The notes under the pieces: model-generated
What the model was told of the DNA's origin: nothing
What the model saw: the letters and a program-made list of their open reading frames with translations, nothing else
Databases searched by the model: none
Assembly: GCF_004745575.1 (NCBI RefSeq)
Contig: NZ_RPEM01000004.1
Coordinates: forward strand, 1 to 64,000
Origin: Pseudotabrizicola sediminis
Lineage (GTDB): Bacteria; Pseudomonadota; Alphaproteobacteria; Rhodobacterales; Rhodobacteraceae
Direction of reading: 5' to 3'
DNA length: 64,000 nucleotides
Shown: positions 63,598 through 64,000 of the stretch, one piece after another
Layout: every line of letters begins with the position of its first letter
How positions within the stretch are numbered: position 1 is the stretch's first letter
Translations under genes and position numbers: made by a program

Positions 63598-64000
63598 ATG
63601 AAATTAATCTCGAAAAGCCTGATTGCCGGACTTTTGCTTGTTGCCGGTGTCGCTGTCGCCAAAGAGGGCGTGCAGGACCCGACCGTGAAGGCCCGGATGG
63701 ACCTGATGAGCACCATTGGCATGAACGTCAAGGTTCTGGGCGACATGGCGACCGACAAGGTGGCTTTTGACGCCACCGCCGCCGCCGCCGCACAAGTGGC
63801 TCTGGTCGCCGCTACGGCCGATATCGCCGCGAAGTTTGAACCGCAGGCGACCGACCCGGTGGCCGAAGCCAAACCCGAGGTCTGGACCAACTGGGATGAT
63901 TTCGTAGCCAAGGCCGAGGTGCTGGAAGCCGCTGCAACCGCGCTGGACCCAAGCTCGCTTGACGGGGTTAAGGCCGGGATGGGGGCCGTCGGTGGCACCT
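63598..64000 (+). CDS. cytochrome c' family protein, 3' end beyond the window
   Basis: About 134 codons are visible. The signal peptide (SKSLIAGLLLVAGVAVAKE) is followed by the four-helix pattern of cytochrome c': VKARMDLMSTIGMNVKVLGDMATDKVAFDATAAAAAQVALVAATADI, then KPEVWTNWDDFVAKAEVLEAAATALD. The CxxCH haem motif, which lies at the far C terminus in this family, would come just after the window edge and is not seen. These periplasmic proteins bind NO or CO. The ATG follows CCAGGAGCC. Confidence 0.88.
   Translation, partial: MKLISKSLIAGLLLVAGVAVAKEGVQDPTVKARMDLMSTIGMNVKVLGDMATDKVAFDATAAAAAQVALVAATADIAAKFEPQATDPVAEAKPEVWTNWDDFVAKAEVLEAAATALDPSSLDGVKAGMGAVGGT

Overview
The window reads as one contiguous piece of a GC-rich alphaproteobacterial chromosome, most likely Rhodobacterales (Rhodobacteraceae/Paracoccaceae). 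The reasons are uniformly high GC, family choices typical of that group (DUF2794, IalB-like, GlsB, an AnsA-type asparaginase, a cytochrome c' precursor), a perfect CtrA-type box, and a short GC-rich motif ending in TATTT that recurs between genes. No plasmid or phage replication genes are seen.

Left part (1-38 kb). The window opens at a scar: an elongator tRNA-Met whose 3' flank holds a truncated tyrosine-integrase start and what may be an IS21-type end. Mostly housekeeping and catabolic genes follow: a lone hydantoinase subunit, a lytic transglycosylase, a P1 peptidase, a YghU-type GST, creatinase, an L,D-transpeptidase, panBC, a monooxygenase/AKR/flavin reductase operon divergent from a GntR/oxidoreductase pair, two MFS transporters, asd, a carbonic anhydrase-SbtA-SbtB bicarbonate module, aminopeptidase/NlpC-P60, asparaginase, rlmN, a desaturase, the convergent DNA-repair genes alkZ-like and uvrC, and an sppA/small zinc-ribbon/SDR operon.

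Centre (37.4-52.7 kb, minus strand). This is the most interesting region: a tightly packed operon-like run of polysaccharide polymerase/ligase, GT4, type I PKS (KS-AT-KR-DH-ACP-TE), GT2, NRPS and Sfp-type phosphopantetheinyl transferase. The NRPS has the order formyltransferase, degenerate condensation region, adenylation domain split by a luciferase-like FMN monooxygenase, carrier protein. Its specificity residues read close to the glycine code. The simplest reading is an assembly line that formylates and oxidises a glycyl unit, extends it once with a reduced/dehydrated C2 unit, releases it by thioesterase, and may have it glycosylated.

Right part (52.7-64 kb). A BLUF blue-light receptor and an unrecognised protein separate this operon from a second set of polysaccharide genes: GT26, GT2, a CpsD-like P-loop ATPase, Wzz/GumC, GT4 and a StrF-type GT. 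A CtrA-type box lies upstream of the GT26 gene. The window ends with an SGNH hydrolase, a CnoX-like thioredoxin, a LON-domain protein, a Trm112-like protein and a cut-off cytochrome c' gene. I saw no CRISPR array, rRNA or complete mobile element.
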